A stretch of 64,000 bases of DNA from Acinetobacter modestus (GTDB lineage Bacteria > Pseudomonadota > Gammaproteobacteria > Pseudomonadales > Moraxellaceae), in NCBI RefSeq assembly GCF_014636095.1, contig NZ_BMDV01000001.1, positions 124,001 through 188,000 on the forward strand, written 5' to 3'. The stretch's first letter is position 1, and each line of letters begins with the position of its first letter. A model generated the notes under the pieces. That model saw only the letters and a program-made list of their open reading frames with translations, was not told the origin of the DNA and did no database searches. Shown here piece by piece: positions 8,442-17,769 of the stretch. A program made the translations under genes and the position numbers.

Positions 8442-10018
8442 TGATTTCTGAAAGCGTGGTCGATCTTTCGCGGTTCCAATTTGCAATGACCGCAATGTAT
8501 CACTTTCTTTTCGTCCCTCTAACTTTAGGTCTAGCTTTTATTCTTGCCATCATGGAAACCACTTATGTGATTTCTGGTAAAGAAATTTACAAAGACATGA
8601 CCAAATTTTGGGGGAAACTCTTCGGGATTAACTTTGCCTTAGGTGTAACTACTGGTTTAACGATGGAATTCCAGTTTGGTACCAATTGGGCTTATTATTC
8701 TCACTATGTAGGCGACATCTTTGGTGCACCGCTTGCAATTGAAGGCTTAATGGCTTTCTTCCTAGAATCGACTTTTATTGGTCTATTCTTCTTTGGCTGG
8801 GATCGTCTTTCTAAAGTTCAACACTTAGGTGTAACTTGGTTAGTGGCGATTGGCTCTAACATGTCAGCCTTGTGGATTCTCATCGCAAATGGTTGGATGC
8901 AAAACCCTGTTGGTGCCGCATTTAACTATGAAACCATGCGTATGGAACTTGTAGACTTCGGTGCGTTGATTTTCAACCCTGTTGCTCAAGTTAAATTCGT
9001 TCATACCGTTTCTGCTGGTTATGTAACAGGCGCGATTTTTGTTCTTGCAATCTCAAGTTACTATTTACTAAAAAAACGTGACTTGCCGTTTGCGCGTCGT
9101 TCTTTTGCGATTGCTGCAATCTTTGGTTTAGCATCAAGCTTATCTGTAATCTTACTCGGTGACGAATCAGGTTATGAGCTAGGCGATGTTCAAAAAACTA
9201 AACTCGCTGCAATCGAAGCTGAATGGCACACTGAACCTGCACCTGCTGCATTTACATTATTTGGTATTCCTAACCAACATGAGATGCGTACAGATTATGC
9301 AATTAAGATTCCATATGTTATGGGTATCATTGCAACACGTTCTACAGACAAACAAGTCACTGGCTTACATGATCTGATGAAAGAACACGAAGTACGTATC
9401 CGTAACGGTATGGTGGCTTATAGTGAGTTAGAAAAGCTTCGTGCTGGTGATCGTTCACCTGAACTTATGGCTTCATTTGCGAAAAATCAAAAAGACTTAG
9501 GTTATGGTCTGTTATTGAAAAAATATTCTCCAAATGTTGTTGATGCAACTGAGGATCATATTAAAGCAGCAACTAAAGATACAATTCCAAACGTAGCTGC
9601 ATTGTTCTTCTCTTTCCGTGCGATGGTTGCTTCTGGCTTCCTCATGTTATTGCTATTCATCTTAGCAACTTGGGCAGTTGCAAAACGCAATGCAGAGAAC
9701 AAACCTTGGTTACTTAAATACGCTCTATTTGCGCTTCCTCTTCCTTGGATTGCAGCTCAAACAGGTTGGTATGTAGCTGAAGGTGGTCGTCAACCGTGGT
9801 CTATTGGTGAGATCTTGCCTACACACCTCTCTGCATCAAGTGTTAGTACAGGTGACGTATGGGGATCAATTATTGCACTTGCTGCGTTCTATACAGTACT
9901 TCTCATTATTGAAATGTACTTAATGATCAAATTTGCTCGTTTAGGTCCAAGTTCATTGCACACTGGTAAATATCATTTTGAAAAACTAGCTGCAAAAACT
10001 GGGGAGGCTCAATCATGA
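8441..10018 (+). CDS. cydA: Cytochrome bd ubiquinol oxidase subunit I
   Basis: CydA binds haems b558, b595 and d and oxidises quinol at the cytoplasmic membrane, passing electrons to oxygen with high affinity. The product of about 525 residues is close to the long-Q-loop E. coli type. Visible landmarks are His21 in AMYHFLF (axial haem ligand region), [11 protein letters not shown] (His ligand of b558), and [11 protein letters not shown], the conserved segment with the quinol-site Glu/Arg. ATG at 8441 has CAGGAG eight bases upstream. It overlaps cydP at the 5' end and cydB at the 3' end (ATGA), so the operon is tightly coupled. Confidence 0.97.
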   Translation: MISESVVDLSRFQFAMTAMYHFLFVPLTLGLAFILAIMETTYVISGKEIYKDMTKFWGKLFGINFALGVTTGLTMEFQFGTNWAYYSHYVGDIFGAPLAIEGLMAFFLESTFIGLFFFGWDRLSKVQHLGVTWLVAIGSNMSALWILIANGWMQNPVGAAFNYETMRMELVDFGALIFNPVAQVKFVHTVSAGYVTGAIFVLAISSYYLLKKRDLPFARRSFAIAAIFGLASSLSVILLGDESGYELGDVQKTKLAAIEAEWHTEPAPAAFTLFGIPNQHEMRTDYAIKIPYVMGIIATRSTDKQVTGLHDLMKEHEVRIRNGMVAYSELEKLRAGDRSPELMASFAKNQKDLGYGLLLKKYSPNVVDATEDHIKAATKDTIPNVAALFFSFRAMVASGFLMLLLFILATWAVAKRNAENKPWLLKYALFALPLPWIAAQTGWYVAEGGRQPWSIGEILPTHLSASSVSTGDVWGSIIALAAFYTVLLIIEMYLMIKFARLGPSSLHTGKYHFEKLAAKTGEAQS

Positions 10019-11160
10019 TCGAATATGAACTCCTAAAAATTATTTGGTGGGTATTGGTTGGTGTATTACTGATTGGCTTTGCCCTCACTGATGGTTTTGA
10101 TATGGGCTCAATGGCGCTGATGCCATTTGTAGGTAAAACTGATTCTGAAAGACGTGCTGCAATTAATACGATTGCACCACACTGGGATGGTAACCAAGTT
10201 TGGTTTATTACCGCTGGTGGTGCACTTTTTGCCGCATGGCCAATGGTTTATGCTGTCGCGTTCTCTGGCATGTATTGGGCATTACTACTCGTTCTATTTG
10301 CGCTATTCCTCAGACCTGTTGGATTTGACTACCGTTCTAAATTAGAAAATACCCAATGGCGTACTTCTTGGGATTGGGGTCTATGCATTGGTGGTGCTGT
10401 ACCAGCACTAGTATTCGGTGTTGCATTTGGTAACTTATTTTTGGGCGTACCATTTAGCTTAGACGATACCTTACGTTCTCAATACACAGGCAGCTTCTTT
10501 GCATTATTGAATCCATTTGCGCTGATTTGCGGTATTGTGAGTTTATCAATGTTATCTGCTCACGGTGGTGCATGGTTAATGCTTCGTACTGATGGTGATC
10601 TACATAACCGTTCGGCTAAAGCAACTCAAATTATGGCAATCGCATTCCTTGTATGTTTCTTAGCGGCTGGCGCTTGGTTATTCTTTGGAAATATCTCAGG
10701 CTATAGTTATGCTACTGCGGTTAATACTAATGCTGCATTAAACCCACTTGCAAAAGAAGTTGTAACAAATGCAAACCATGGTTGGTTGAATAACTACTCA
10801 ACCTATCCAATTACTATGGCTGCACCAATTGTTGCAATCCTAGGTGCATTATTGGTTATTCTTAGTGCTGGAAAACGTAAGGCAGCTGCAAGTTTTACAG
10901 GTACGAGTCTGATGATTGTGGGTGCAATCTTAACTGCTGGTTTTGCATTATTCCCATTCTTATTGCCATCAAGTATCGACCCAACATCAAGTTTAACTAT
11001 GTGGGATGCTGTTTCTAGTCACAAAACTCTAGGTGTAATGACTGTTGCTGCTTGTATTTTTGTTCCTCTCATTTTGATCTATACCTCTTGGTCTTATTAC
11101 AAAATGTGGGGTGTCATCACTAACAAACACATTGAAGAAAATTCACATAGTTTGTACTAA
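10015..11160 (+). CDS. cydB: Cytochrome bd ubiquinol oxidase subunit II
   Basis: CydB is the haem-free partner of CydA in the bd oxidase heterodimer. The 381-residue length and about eight to nine membrane segments are as expected. Near the N-terminus, [11 protein letters not shown] is the family hallmark, followed by [21 protein letters not shown]. The gene starts inside the last codons of cydA (four-base overlap) and is followed after about 14 bp by cydX. Confidence 0.97.
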   Translation: MIEYELLKIIWWVLVGVLLIGFALTDGFDMGSMALMPFVGKTDSERRAAINTIAPHWDGNQVWFITAGGALFAAWPMVYAVAFSGMYWALLLVLFALFLRPVGFDYRSKLENTQWRTSWDWGLCIGGAVPALVFGVAFGNLFLGVPFSLDDTLRSQYTGSFFALLNPFALICGIVSLSMLSAHGGAWLMLRTDGDLHNRSAKATQIMAIAFLVCFLAAGAWLFFGNISGYSYATAVNTNAALNPLAKEVVTNANHGWLNNYSTYPITMAAPIVAILGALLVILSAGKRKAAASFTGTSLMIVGAILTAGFALFPFLLPSSIDPTSSLTMWDAVSSHKTLGVMTVAACIFVPLILIYTSWSYYKMWGVITNKHIEENSHSLY

Positions 11161-11174
11161 TGAGGAGATGTGAA

Positions 11175-11276
11175 ATGTGGTATTTTGCATGGATTCTAGG
11201 CATTTTGATGGCATGCTTCGCAGGTGTACTCAGTGCGCTCTATATCGAACACCATCAAGATTTAGATGAGGAATAA
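11175..11276 (+). CDS. cydX: Cytochrome bd oxidase small subunit CydX
   Basis: A 33-codon ORF: MWYFAWILGILMACFAGV and so on, ending HHQDLDEE. It has the MWYF(A/T)W start, one membrane helix and the acidic tail typical of CydX, which stabilises the haem d site of the CydAB complex. GAGGAGATG lies just upstream of the ATG, and the gene sits directly between cydB and ybgE. It is easily missed because of its size. Confidence 0.93.
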   Translation: MWYFAWILGILMACFAGVLSALYIEHHQDLDEE

Positions 11277-11280
11277 TAAA

Positions 11281-11577
11281 ATGGCTGAAGCAATGACAAC
11301 ACCGAAGAATAGTAAAGCTCAAGTGCTTGCAATGACCGTTTCGTTTTTGTTGGCATTGCCACTTGCTGCTATTTTATTGGTACACCCATCATTAATGTTA
11401 GATGCTAATGGTCACTATAACCACAGTATGCTGATGCTCGTCATGGTCGGCATTTCTGGCGGTTTTATTCATGGTGTTGGGTTTATACCAAGATTTTGGT
11501 TATGGAAATGGTTATTTAGTCCTTATATTGCATGGCCTTTGATGGTCTTAGGTTATTATATTTGGATTGGTAATTAA
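11281..11577 (+). CDS. ybgE: Cyd operon protein YbgE
   Basis: A membrane protein of 98 residues with three hydrophobic segments. The segment GGFIHGVGFIPRFWLWKWLFS matches the YbgE hallmark (GVIHGVGF.P...LW). YbgE is a regular member of cyd operons in gammaproteobacteria but its function is unclear. ATG at 11281 follows GAGGAA at good spacing, and that ribosome-binding site is within the cydX tail. A strong terminator closes the operon 18 bp after the stop. Confidence 0.88.
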   Translation: MAEAMTTPKNSKAQVLAMTVSFLLALPLAAILLVHPSLMLDANGHYNHSMLMLVMVGISGGFIHGVGFIPRFWLWKWLFSPYIAWPLMVLGYYIWIGN

Positions 11578-11594
11578 TCTTTAACAAATCAAAT

Positions 11595-11623
11595 AAAAAG
11601 AGGAAGCATGGCTTCCTCTTTTT
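11595..11623 (+). terminator. Terminator of the cyd operon
   Basis: Perfect 13-bp stem with a 3-nt loop: AAAAAGAGGAAGC, ATG, GCTTCCTCTTTTT. The 3' arm supplies the T-run. Confidence 0.9.
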
Positions 11624-11710
11624 ATGTCGTTTAGAATCATCATTTAATAATGCACAAAGTAATTACAATGTAATTTAAAATATTGAATAGTAAAAATTTT
11701 AACCAATAGA

Positions 11711-12232
11711 TTATAAGATTACCTTTTTCATTTCAATTAACTGAATTGGCACCAACGGCTGACCTACATTTGCATTTACAGGATAAGGCTCTATATGACC
11801 TGTAATCTGATAACCACGACGCTGATAATATGCGATTAACTCAGAGCGAACATCCAAAACATACATAATTAAATGTCGAACTTTCGAACAATTCTGTGCA
11901 ACATATGCTTCAACATAATTGAGCATTTGTTTGCCATATCCTAAGTTTTGAACCGATGAATCAATCGCAAAAGTTCCAATTTCAACAGAGTTATGATCAA
12001 GACTGAGTCCAATACAAGCAACTAACAAACCTTGTTCATTCTCGCCAACAAACAGTTTAAAATTTGATCGGTTCAAGTCTTCACTCAGTTGCTCATTGGT
12101 AATCCGTGTTCCATCTACAAATGCTTTTTCAGTGGTCCAACTTCGGTCAGATTGAGCCCGATAAGCCAAATTGATTAATTCAACCAATTGCGCTACATCA
12201 TCAATATTTGCATTTCTAATGTTTAAAGACAT
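11711..12232 (-). CDS. GNAT-family N-acetyltransferase
   Basis: A single GNAT domain of 173 residues. The acetyl-CoA pyrophosphate-binding loop is QNLGYGKQML at about residues 94-103, preceded by the beta-strand VEIGTFAIDSSV. The substrate is not predictable; it could be a small molecule or a protein N-terminus. It is monocistronic, lying between the cyd terminator and the terminator of the YccT-like gene. Confidence 0.85.
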   Translation of the reverse strand: MSLNIRNANIDDVAQLVELINLAYRAQSDRSWTTEKAFVDGTRITNEQLSEDLNRSNFKLFVGENEQGLLVACIGLSLDHNSVEIGTFAIDSSVQNLGYGKQMLNYVEAYVAQNCSKVRHLIMYVLDVRSELIAYYQRRGYQITGHIEPYPVNANVGQPLVPIQLIEMKKVIL

Positions 12233-12251
12233 TTCTATTTTATACGCTCAA

Positions 12252-12276
12252 TAAAAAACCGATGATAACATCGGTT
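12252..12276 (-). terminator. Terminator of the YccT-like gene
   Basis: On the minus strand, an 8-bp stem AACCGATG / CATCGGTT with a 4-nt loop and a T-rich tail, 18 bp after the stop at 12294. Confidence 0.8.
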
Positions 12277-12293
12277 CTTTTACAGTGGAGCAA

Positions 12294-12971
12294 TTAGTTC
12301 GTTTGCCCTGCTAACCACGCCATAAATTTTTGACGCTCAGCTTTCGATGCTTTTTGCCACAACTCTACTAGTTGCTGATCTGTGGTTTTTATATTGCCCG
12401 ATACTACCGTTGTTGCTGTTACAGCAACAGGTGCTACATTTGTTGTCGAAGCTACATATACGGGTGCAGGTTGATTCACGACATTATTTTTGTTTTTTTG
12501 CGTTAAATCTAAAGTACGACCTAGCAAACTGTTACCTGAAAACCACGGTTGAGCTTCATTATTTGCACCTGTTTGCTGTACTACAAGTTTTTTGCTTTGA
12601 TCATATAAAGCAACCGTAGGCTGTTCAGCAAATTTTTTTGCTTCATTAAAGTCTTTTGGAGCATTTACCAGTGCCAAATTATAAGTTAGATTATCTTTTA
12701 GATCTGCTGTTTGAATTGTTACCACACCAGATTTCACAATATCGTGTTCACCATTTAAGTGTTCAAAATATTCACGGTAACGAACATTTACCGTTAAGTT
12801 CCCAGGATCAACTTGATAGTTATTTTTCTTTGAAGGAATTAAACCATTATTTACTTCTTGACCATTTACCGCAAGAATCACGATTTCTTCAGGTGCAGTG
12901 ATTGTGACTGCTGAAAAAACTGAACTACTCAATAATAACCCGAAAGCAGCAACACCAACTCTTAAAGACAT
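12294..12971 (-). CDS. YccT/DUF2057-like periplasmic protein
   Basis: A 225-residue secreted protein. Residues 1-20 form a signal peptide with a likely cut after SVFSA. The mature N-terminal half (EEIVILAVNGQEVNNG, then VRYREYFE about 50 residues later) resembles the YccT (DUF2057) family; E. coli YccT/CsgI inhibits curli formation. The C-terminal third is low in complexity and Ala/Val/Thr-rich, followed by a basic helix ending WLAGQTN. Function here is unknown. No curli genes lie nearby. Confidence 0.75.
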   Translation of the reverse strand: MSLRVGVAAFGLLLSSSVFSAVTITAPEEIVILAVNGQEVNNGLIPSKKNNYQVDPGNLTVNVRYREYFEHLNGEHDIVKSGVVTIQTADLKDNLTYNLALVNAPKDFNEAKKFAEQPTVALYDQSKKLVVQQTGANNEAQPWFSGNSLLGRTLDLTQKNKNNVVNQPAPVYVASTTNVAPVAVTATTVVSGNIKTTDQQLVELWQKASKAERQKFMAWLAGQTN

Positions 12972-13146
12972 TAGACTCTTCTCGATATAAACAATTTATG
13001 AAATCGTAAGCACTATGCTCTGCGATTATGACCATTTTATGACATAAAACAAAACTGTCTATTCCAACAATTTGGCTTTTTTAAGATATATACATTAGTT
13101 TTAATGCTAAGCGCCATAGTTCTTTTGGCGAATACAAACCTTAAAT

Positions 13147-13175
13147 AAAAAAAGAGCACATTGAGTGCTCTTTTT
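13147..13175 (-). terminator. Terminator of the nitroreductase-family gene
   Basis: 11-bp stem AAAAAGAGCAC / GTGCTCTTTTT with a 5-nt loop, T-rich on the minus strand, just beyond the stop at 13194. Confidence 0.85.
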
Positions 13176-13193
13176 AGTGATACGTATATTTAC

Positions 13194-13790
13194 TTAGTTA
13201 AAAGTTTTAAAACGTGCAGCATCATCCATATAGGTTTTTTCGCCAGCAGCTGCTTCAATAGAACCGAATACTAACTGGGCACGTAGTTTCCAGTTTGATG
13301 GAATATCAAAAGTTTCAGCAACTTCGGCATCCACGATTGGATTATAGTGCTGTAATGATGCACCAACCCCAATTTCAGATAATGCAGTCCATGTTGCGAA
13401 CTGAGCAATCGCACTTGAATGTTCAGACCAAACTGGGAAGTTATCCGCATACAGTGCGAATTGCTCTTGTAAACCTTTTACAACATCTTGATCTTCATAA
13501 AATAACGCTGTACCAAAACCTGCTGAGAAACTATCAATTTTCGCGCTGGTATTTGCAAATGCTTCTGCAGGAACCATTTTACGTAAAGTTTCGCGAACAA
13601 TTTCCCAAAATTTATGGTGTGATTCACCATATAAAGTTACAACACGTGAAGTTTGTGAGTTGAATGATGATGGGCTTTGTTTTACTGCTTCGCGAATTGT
13701 TTCTTCAATCGTTGCTTGGTCAACTGTAAGATTTTTACCAATTGCATAAATGGTACGACGTGATTTAATGCTATTTAGAAAGTTACTCAT
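13194..13790 (-). CDS. Nitroreductase-family flavoprotein (Frm2/Hbn1-like)
   Basis: A 198-residue FMN-dependent oxidoreductase of the nitroreductase superfamily. The N-terminus SIKSRRTIYAIGKN and the later KQSPSSFNSQTSR are the FMN-binding elements of the branch that includes yeast Frm2/Hbn1. WTALSEIGVGASLQHYNP is the conserved C-terminal core helix. Such proteins reduce nitroaromatics or quinones using NAD(P)H; the natural substrate is unknown. It is monocistronic with its own terminator. Confidence 0.85.
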   Translation of the reverse strand: MSNFLNSIKSRRTIYAIGKNLTVDQATIEETIREAVKQSPSSFNSQTSRVVTLYGESHHKFWEIVRETLRKMVPAEAFANTSAKIDSFSAGFGTALFYEDQDVVKGLQEQFALYADNFPVWSEHSSAIAQFATWTALSEIGVGASLQHYNPIVDAEVAETFDIPSNWKLRAQLVFGSIEAAAGEKTYMDDAARFKTFN

Positions 13791-13922
13791 GTTGTTATTC
13801 CTACTATACCTTTAAGGCGTTATCTTGGATTGAAGGTAGTGTATAACGATACATTTTTTAGGAATAGTCTAAAAAATATGACAGATCGTTTTATTTTTGA
13901 AACAATGCTATTTTTGAACTAT

Positions 13923-13947
13923 AAAAAAACTCCACATTGAGTGGAGT
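13923..13947 (-). terminator. Terminator of ftsY
   Basis: 7-bp stem ACTCCAC / GTGGAGT with a 5-nt loop and seven Ts on the minus strand, about 20 bp after the ftsY stop. Confidence 0.8.
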
Positions 13948-13965
13948 CCCTTTAACATAAACTAA

Positions 13966-15084
13966 TTACTTATCAGTTTCAAATAATGCTGCAACAAATG
14001 ATTTTGCTGAGAATGGGCGTAAATCATCAATCTTTTCACCGACACCAATATAACGAATTGGCACATGGGTCCGGCTCGCGATATTAAATAACACACCACC
14101 TTTCGCTGTACCATCAAGTTTAGTAATCGTAATACCCGTTAAGCCAACTGCTTCATCAAACAGTTGTACTTGGTTAATTGCATTTTGGCCTGTCCCCGCA
14201 TCTACAATTAACATAATTTCATGCGGTGCAGTTGCATCAATCTTCTGCATCACACGTTTAACTTTTTTCAACTCTTCCATAAGATTTGATTTATTTTGCA
14301 AACGACCTGCTGTATCTGCGATAAGAACATCAATACCCTTTGCACGCGCACTTTCAAAAGCATCAAAGATAACCGACGCGCTGTCAGCACCATGCCCCTG
14401 AGCGACAACTGGAATATCGTTACGTTCACCCCAAATTTGTAGTTGCTCAGTCGCTGCAGCACGGAAAGTATCACCCGCCGCAAGCATGACTTTTTTACCT
14501 TCACCTTGTAAACGTTTAGCCAATTTACCAATGGTCGTCGTTTTACCTACGCCATTTACACCCACCATTAAAATCACATAAGGCGATTTATTTGGATCGA
14601 TATGTAATGGTTTTACACGTGGCGCAAGTAATGCAACCAACTCTTCTTGTAATGCTTTGTAGAGCGCATGCGAATAAATTAAATCTCCACGCGCAGTTCT
14701 TTCAGTAAGATTCGCGATAATAGTTTTGGTTGCATCGACACCAATGTCGGCGATGAGTAGCTGTTCTTCAACTTCTTCTAATAACTCATCATCAATTTCT
14801 TTGCCACCAATTAAGATATTGACCATACCATCCGTAAAGCTACGGCGTGTTTTAGTCAAACCATCCTTCATACGACCAAAGAAACCCGTTGACTTGGCTT
14901 CTTCTGTAACAGCAGGAACAGATGTTTCTTCCACAACTACAGGTGATGGCGTTTCAACAGTATTTTTAGCTACTGGCTCAATAATGGGAACATCGACAGC
15001 AGGTAAACTTGGTAATGTGACATCGTCATCTCCGATATCGGCATTTATCAAGAATTTATTTTGCATATTCGATTGCTGTTGCAT
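13966..15084 (-). CDS. ftsY: Signal recognition particle receptor FtsY
   Basis: FtsY is the membrane-associated SRP receptor GTPase that delivers ribosomes making inner-membrane proteins to SecYEG. The 372-residue product has a short acidic/Pro-Val-rich A domain (about 1-65) and a complete NG domain. G-motifs visible are GVNGVGKTTTIGKLA (P-loop), DTFRAAA, DTAGRLQ and TKLDGTAKGG. The start ATG at 15084 has AAGGAATCG upstream. The A domain is much shorter than in E. coli, as in many non-enteric bacteria. Confidence 0.97.
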   Translation of the reverse strand: MQQQSNMQNKFLINADIGDDDVTLPSLPAVDVPIIEPVAKNTVETPSPVVVEETSVPAVTEEAKSTGFFGRMKDGLTKTRRSFTDGMVNILIGGKEIDDELLEEVEEQLLIADIGVDATKTIIANLTERTARGDLIYSHALYKALQEELVALLAPRVKPLHIDPNKSPYVILMVGVNGVGKTTTIGKLAKRLQGEGKKVMLAAGDTFRAAATEQLQIWGERNDIPVVAQGHGADSASVIFDAFESARAKGIDVLIADTAGRLQNKSNLMEELKKVKRVMQKIDATAPHEIMLIVDAGTGQNAINQVQLFDEAVGLTGITITKLDGTAKGGVLFNIASRTHVPIRYIGVGEKIDDLRPFSAKSFVAALFETDK

Positions 15085-15204
15085 GTCGATTCCTTGAGAA
15101 AAAAAGCAGCTTTTTTAAAAGATGGTCAGTCTAGCACAAATTGATTTCTTTTTCCTGACTAAGGCAAACTGTTCATTTATAAATAGAAATGAGTCGATTA
15201 AAAC

Positions 15205-15534
15205 TTACTCATCTTCTTGTGCCATCGCTGGATACTCTTTGATTCGACTAGATTCAAATTGATAAGCGTTCAAAAGCTTTAAATAATCTTCACGGCGAAT
15301 CTGAGAATTTTCCAGTATATGTACTGCCATTTGTTGTGTTTTAGGATGACTGGCCTGCTGTGAAAACTGAAGCACTTGTTGATATTGCAAAGGATTGACA
15401 GGACGTTTCAATGCATAAAATGCAAGGATAAAAATAGACAAAATAATGATACTGACCAAAGCATTATAAAATTGGTCAATTTTCAACCCCAATTTGGATT
15501 GTAGAACTTTATGTTTAGAAATTATAGACAGCAT
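15205..15534 (-). CDS. Small hypothetical membrane protein
   Basis: I do not recognise the family. It has 109 residues with one strong membrane segment at about 28-46 (ALVSIIILSIFILAFYALK), a basic N-terminus and a soluble, Gln-rich C-terminal helical part. This would put the C-terminal part in the periplasm by the positive-inside rule. The ORF is in its own transcription unit upstream of ftsY in the same direction, 120 bp away. Confidence 0.6.
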   Translation of the reverse strand: MLSIISKHKVLQSKLGLKIDQFYNALVSIIILSIFILAFYALKRPVNPLQYQQVLQFSQQASHPKTQQMAVHILENSQIRREDYLKLLNAYQFESSRIKEYPAMAQEDE

Positions 15535-15641
15535 AATCTACCTCGAATTAGATGTAGTGTATGTGTCTAGCTCGCTGAGAACAAGTGTAGCGTTCAATAA
15601 TTCACCACTAGTAAGTTTATTGAACGCTCATATGGCATTAA

Positions 15642-16001
15642 TCAACTCATAAGCGAACGGACAAAGGCGAAATATAAAATGAATGCAATAATCACGAGTG
15701 TCAAAAATATAGCAAACATACCAACACCACTTTCAGCATCAGCTGGATGTAAATCATCATCATCAGCAATACGTTTCAACTCGCCATTGTAAATATCATA
15801 AAACCGATCTTTTTGTTCAGGGCTTAAATGACTTGCGAAATCGTAAACTCTTTTACGCTGTGCTAAACAATAGTCACCTAAGTGAATCTCCTGATGAAAG
15901 ATTGCCTCATCGAGTAATTTACGGTGATGATGAGCTAAAGCAATAATTTGGCTTTCTGCTGGTGGTACATCAAAGCTGAAGCCATCAATTACATTTGACA
16001 T
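15642..16001 (-). CDS. Hypothetical tail-anchored membrane protein
   Basis: A 119-residue protein of unknown family. The start is set by AAGGAGAATA directly before ATG at 16001; the frame extends further upstream but without a better start. Residues 1-90 are soluble and helical, with His-rich HHHRKLL and a DDDDLHPADAE segment. A single C-terminal membrane helix follows (GMFAIFLTLVIIAFILYFAFV), so it is probably tail-anchored with the bulk in the cytoplasm. No domain recognised. Confidence 0.65.
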   Translation of the reverse strand: MSNVIDGFSFDVPPAESQIIALAHHHRKLLDEAIFHQEIHLGDYCLAQRKRVYDFASHLSPEQKDRFYDIYNGELKRIADDDDLHPADAESGVGMFAIFLTLVIIAFILYFAFVRSLMS

Positions 16002-16234
16002 ATTATTCTCCTTATCTATTTCTATTATTTTCACTTTGATTTTACTTAAAAATATTTGCGAGAAGTGTTTAATCGTGTAAGCTTACAAATTACATAATGA
16101 CACGCAATATATTTGACAATTCAAGTAATGTTGTCATAATTATTTCATAATTCAGAGTTATAGTGACTTAAGTTCAAAGTAAAGTATCTTTGAATAGAAT
16201 CTGAAGTAATCATAATTATAATAAGGAGTTATAT

Positions 16235-16468
16235 ATGATTCAGCATTTTACACAACATGAACTAGAGCATGTGTATGCCAATGCAGTAAATACAATTCAA
16301 TCGCAAAAAAACTTTCTAGATGCAGTGAAAGAGCTTGAACAAGTAGCTCAAGCAGGTCACGGTAAAGCAGCATTATTTTTAGCGGAACTGTATTATCAAG
16401 GTTTTCGAGTAGAACGTGATTCTTTGAAAGCTCAATATTGGCAAAAATTGGCAACAATGCAAGCATAA
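16235..16468 (+). CDS. Small Sel1/TPR-like protein
   Basis: A 77-residue helical protein. AAGGAGTTATAT precedes the ATG. The stretch VKELEQVAQAGHGKAALFLAELYYQGFRVERDSLKAQYWQKLA has the spacing of a single Sel1-like repeat (A..G...A...LA.LY..G.GV..D...A..W...A). Sel1 repeats mediate protein contacts; a lone repeat may work with a partner. It is monocistronic with a terminator immediately after. Confidence 0.7.
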   Translation: MIQHFTQHELEHVYANAVNTIQSQKNFLDAVKELEQVAQAGHGKAALFLAELYYQGFRVERDSLKAQYWQKLATMQA

Positions 16469-16469
16469 G

Positions 16470-16496
16470 AAAACGTCACTCAGGTGGCGTTTTTTA
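16470..16496 (+). terminator. Terminator of the Sel1-like gene
   Basis: 10-bp stem (one G-U pair) AAAACGTCAC / GTGGCGTTTT with TCAG loop and T-run, starting two bases after the stop. Confidence 0.85.
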
Positions 16497-16519
16497 ATAC
16501 CTTCTAAAAACGCACAACA

Positions 16520-16624
16520 TCACTCCCTCACACGATCTAAGTTGCGCTGCATCAAAGCTTTGATTTGCTCTGGTAGTGTTAACTTTAATAAAAAAATTAT
16601 TTCTAGAGTCTTTCTGAATTGCTT
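16520..16624 (-). pseudogene. Possible remnant of a protein-coding gene C-terminus
   Basis: Between stops on the minus strand, a 34-codon frame ends LKLTLPEQIKALMQRNLDRV, then RE and a TGA. The composition is protein-like, unlike the surrounding non-coding sequence. No start codon in a suitable place or ribosome-binding site is visible. This may be a decayed gene end, or chance. Confidence 0.25.
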
Positions 16625-16769
16625 TTATCTGATGCAAAGATTGAATAATCAAGATGATATTTTGACCCAAAAGAATATTTGCTTACGATTTAGATCAATT
16701 GTTTAAACATAAATGCCATATAAATTTCTTATAATTAAACATGAGTTTAAATAAAATTAGTTTACGAAC

Positions 16770-17141
16770 ATGTATCGTTTTAATAATTTCCAACCAGTAT
16801 CACGCGAGTTGATGATTAAAATTTCAATTCTAAAAACAATGATGTATTGTGGCGTACTTTGGGGTTTATATCATCAAGGTTGGGCAATCAAGTCCGATCA
16901 CGATGGTCATGTATTCCCATTTTGGTTGAATGGCGTACAAGCACACCGTTATGCAAAATCAAATTGGAAAAATTATAAACCACGTAAAATTACACCAAAA
17001 GATTTTCATGAATCACTATTACCAACCTTAACGCGTTTACAAGTAGAGCCTGCTCTATTTAATTCTTCGCATCGCAAATTCAAGCTTTCGACACAACAAA
17101 TGCAGCATTTCTTTTTTATGCCAGAACCAGTTATGGCGTAA
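16770..17141 (+). CDS. DUF2750-like hypothetical protein
   Basis: A 123-residue soluble protein. MMYCGVLWGLYHQGWAIKS, then FPFWLNGVQAHRYA, W.NYKPRKI and DFHESLLPTL, follows the motif order of DUF2750 proteins (W..Y...GWA, P.W......A, W..Y.P..I, F...LLP.L). These are small proteins of unknown function. The Shine-Dalgarno is weak. Preceded by about 270 bp without a clear gene apart from the fragment at 16520-16624. Confidence 0.6.
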   Translation: MYRFNNFQPVSRELMIKISILKTMMYCGVLWGLYHQGWAIKSDHDGHVFPFWLNGVQAHRYAKSNWKNYKPRKITPKDFHESLLPTLTRLQVEPALFNSSHRKFKLSTQQMQHFFFMPEPVMA

Positions 17142-17280
17142 TAGATTTGCCCACCAATCATGATGACTTTTTAGACATTCACAAGAGAAAGTTATCATTG
17201 TTGCGCATTTAGGGCTTTGCAATTAAAAAAAATACCGTTAAGTTAAATGAAAATGACAATACAACAGAGGTAGATAAACA

Positions 17281-17712
17281 ATGACAATCGTTGCCCAAGT
17301 CATCAAGAATAAAGCTGTACAATCAATTTTTACAATTTCACCAAATGCGACTGTACTTGAAGCAATCAAAATTATGGCAGATAAAGGCGTGGGAGCTTTA
17401 GTTGTTGCAGAAGATGAAAAACTTGTTGGTATTTTCTCTGAACGTGACTACACACGTAAAGTGACGTTGATGGAGCGTTCATCAAATACGACACCCGTGT
17501 CAGATATTATGACATCTAAAGTCATCACCGTTGGTTTAAACAATACAGTTGAAGAATGCTTGCAATTAATGACTGATCGCCATTTGCGTCACTTACCTGT
17601 TTTAGATAAAGAAAAACTTGTTGGCTTTATTTCAATTGGTGACTTAGTCAAAGCTGCAATGGAAGATCAACGCGTTCTTATCGAACAACTTCAACAATAT
17701 ATTTCAGGCTAA
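17281..17712 (+). CDS. CBS-domain pair protein
   Basis: A 143-residue protein made only of two CBS domains (about 10-65 and 75-135). The first has GVGALVVAEDEKLVGIFSERDY, the second DRHLRHLPVLDKEKLVGFISIGDL. Such stand-alone Bateman modules bind adenine nucleotides and act as energy or redox sensors on partner proteins. GAGGT precedes the ATG. No partner gene is adjacent. Confidence 0.85.
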   Translation: MTIVAQVIKNKAVQSIFTISPNATVLEAIKIMADKGVGALVVAEDEKLVGIFSERDYTRKVTLMERSSNTTPVSDIMTSKVITVGLNNTVEECLQLMTDRHLRHLPVLDKEKLVGFISIGDLVKAAMEDQRVLIEQLQQYISG

Positions 17713-17722
17713 TCGCCTCAAC

Positions 17723-17750
17723 AAAAAGGGCAATTGAAATTGCCCTTTTT
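17723..17750. terminator. Bidirectional terminator between the CBS gene and argD
   Basis: 12-bp stem AAAAAGGGCAAT / ATTGCCCTTTTT with a 4-nt loop, between convergent genes. T-runs occur on both strands. Confidence 0.88.
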
Positions 17751-17769
17751 TTGCACGACTAATACGTCA

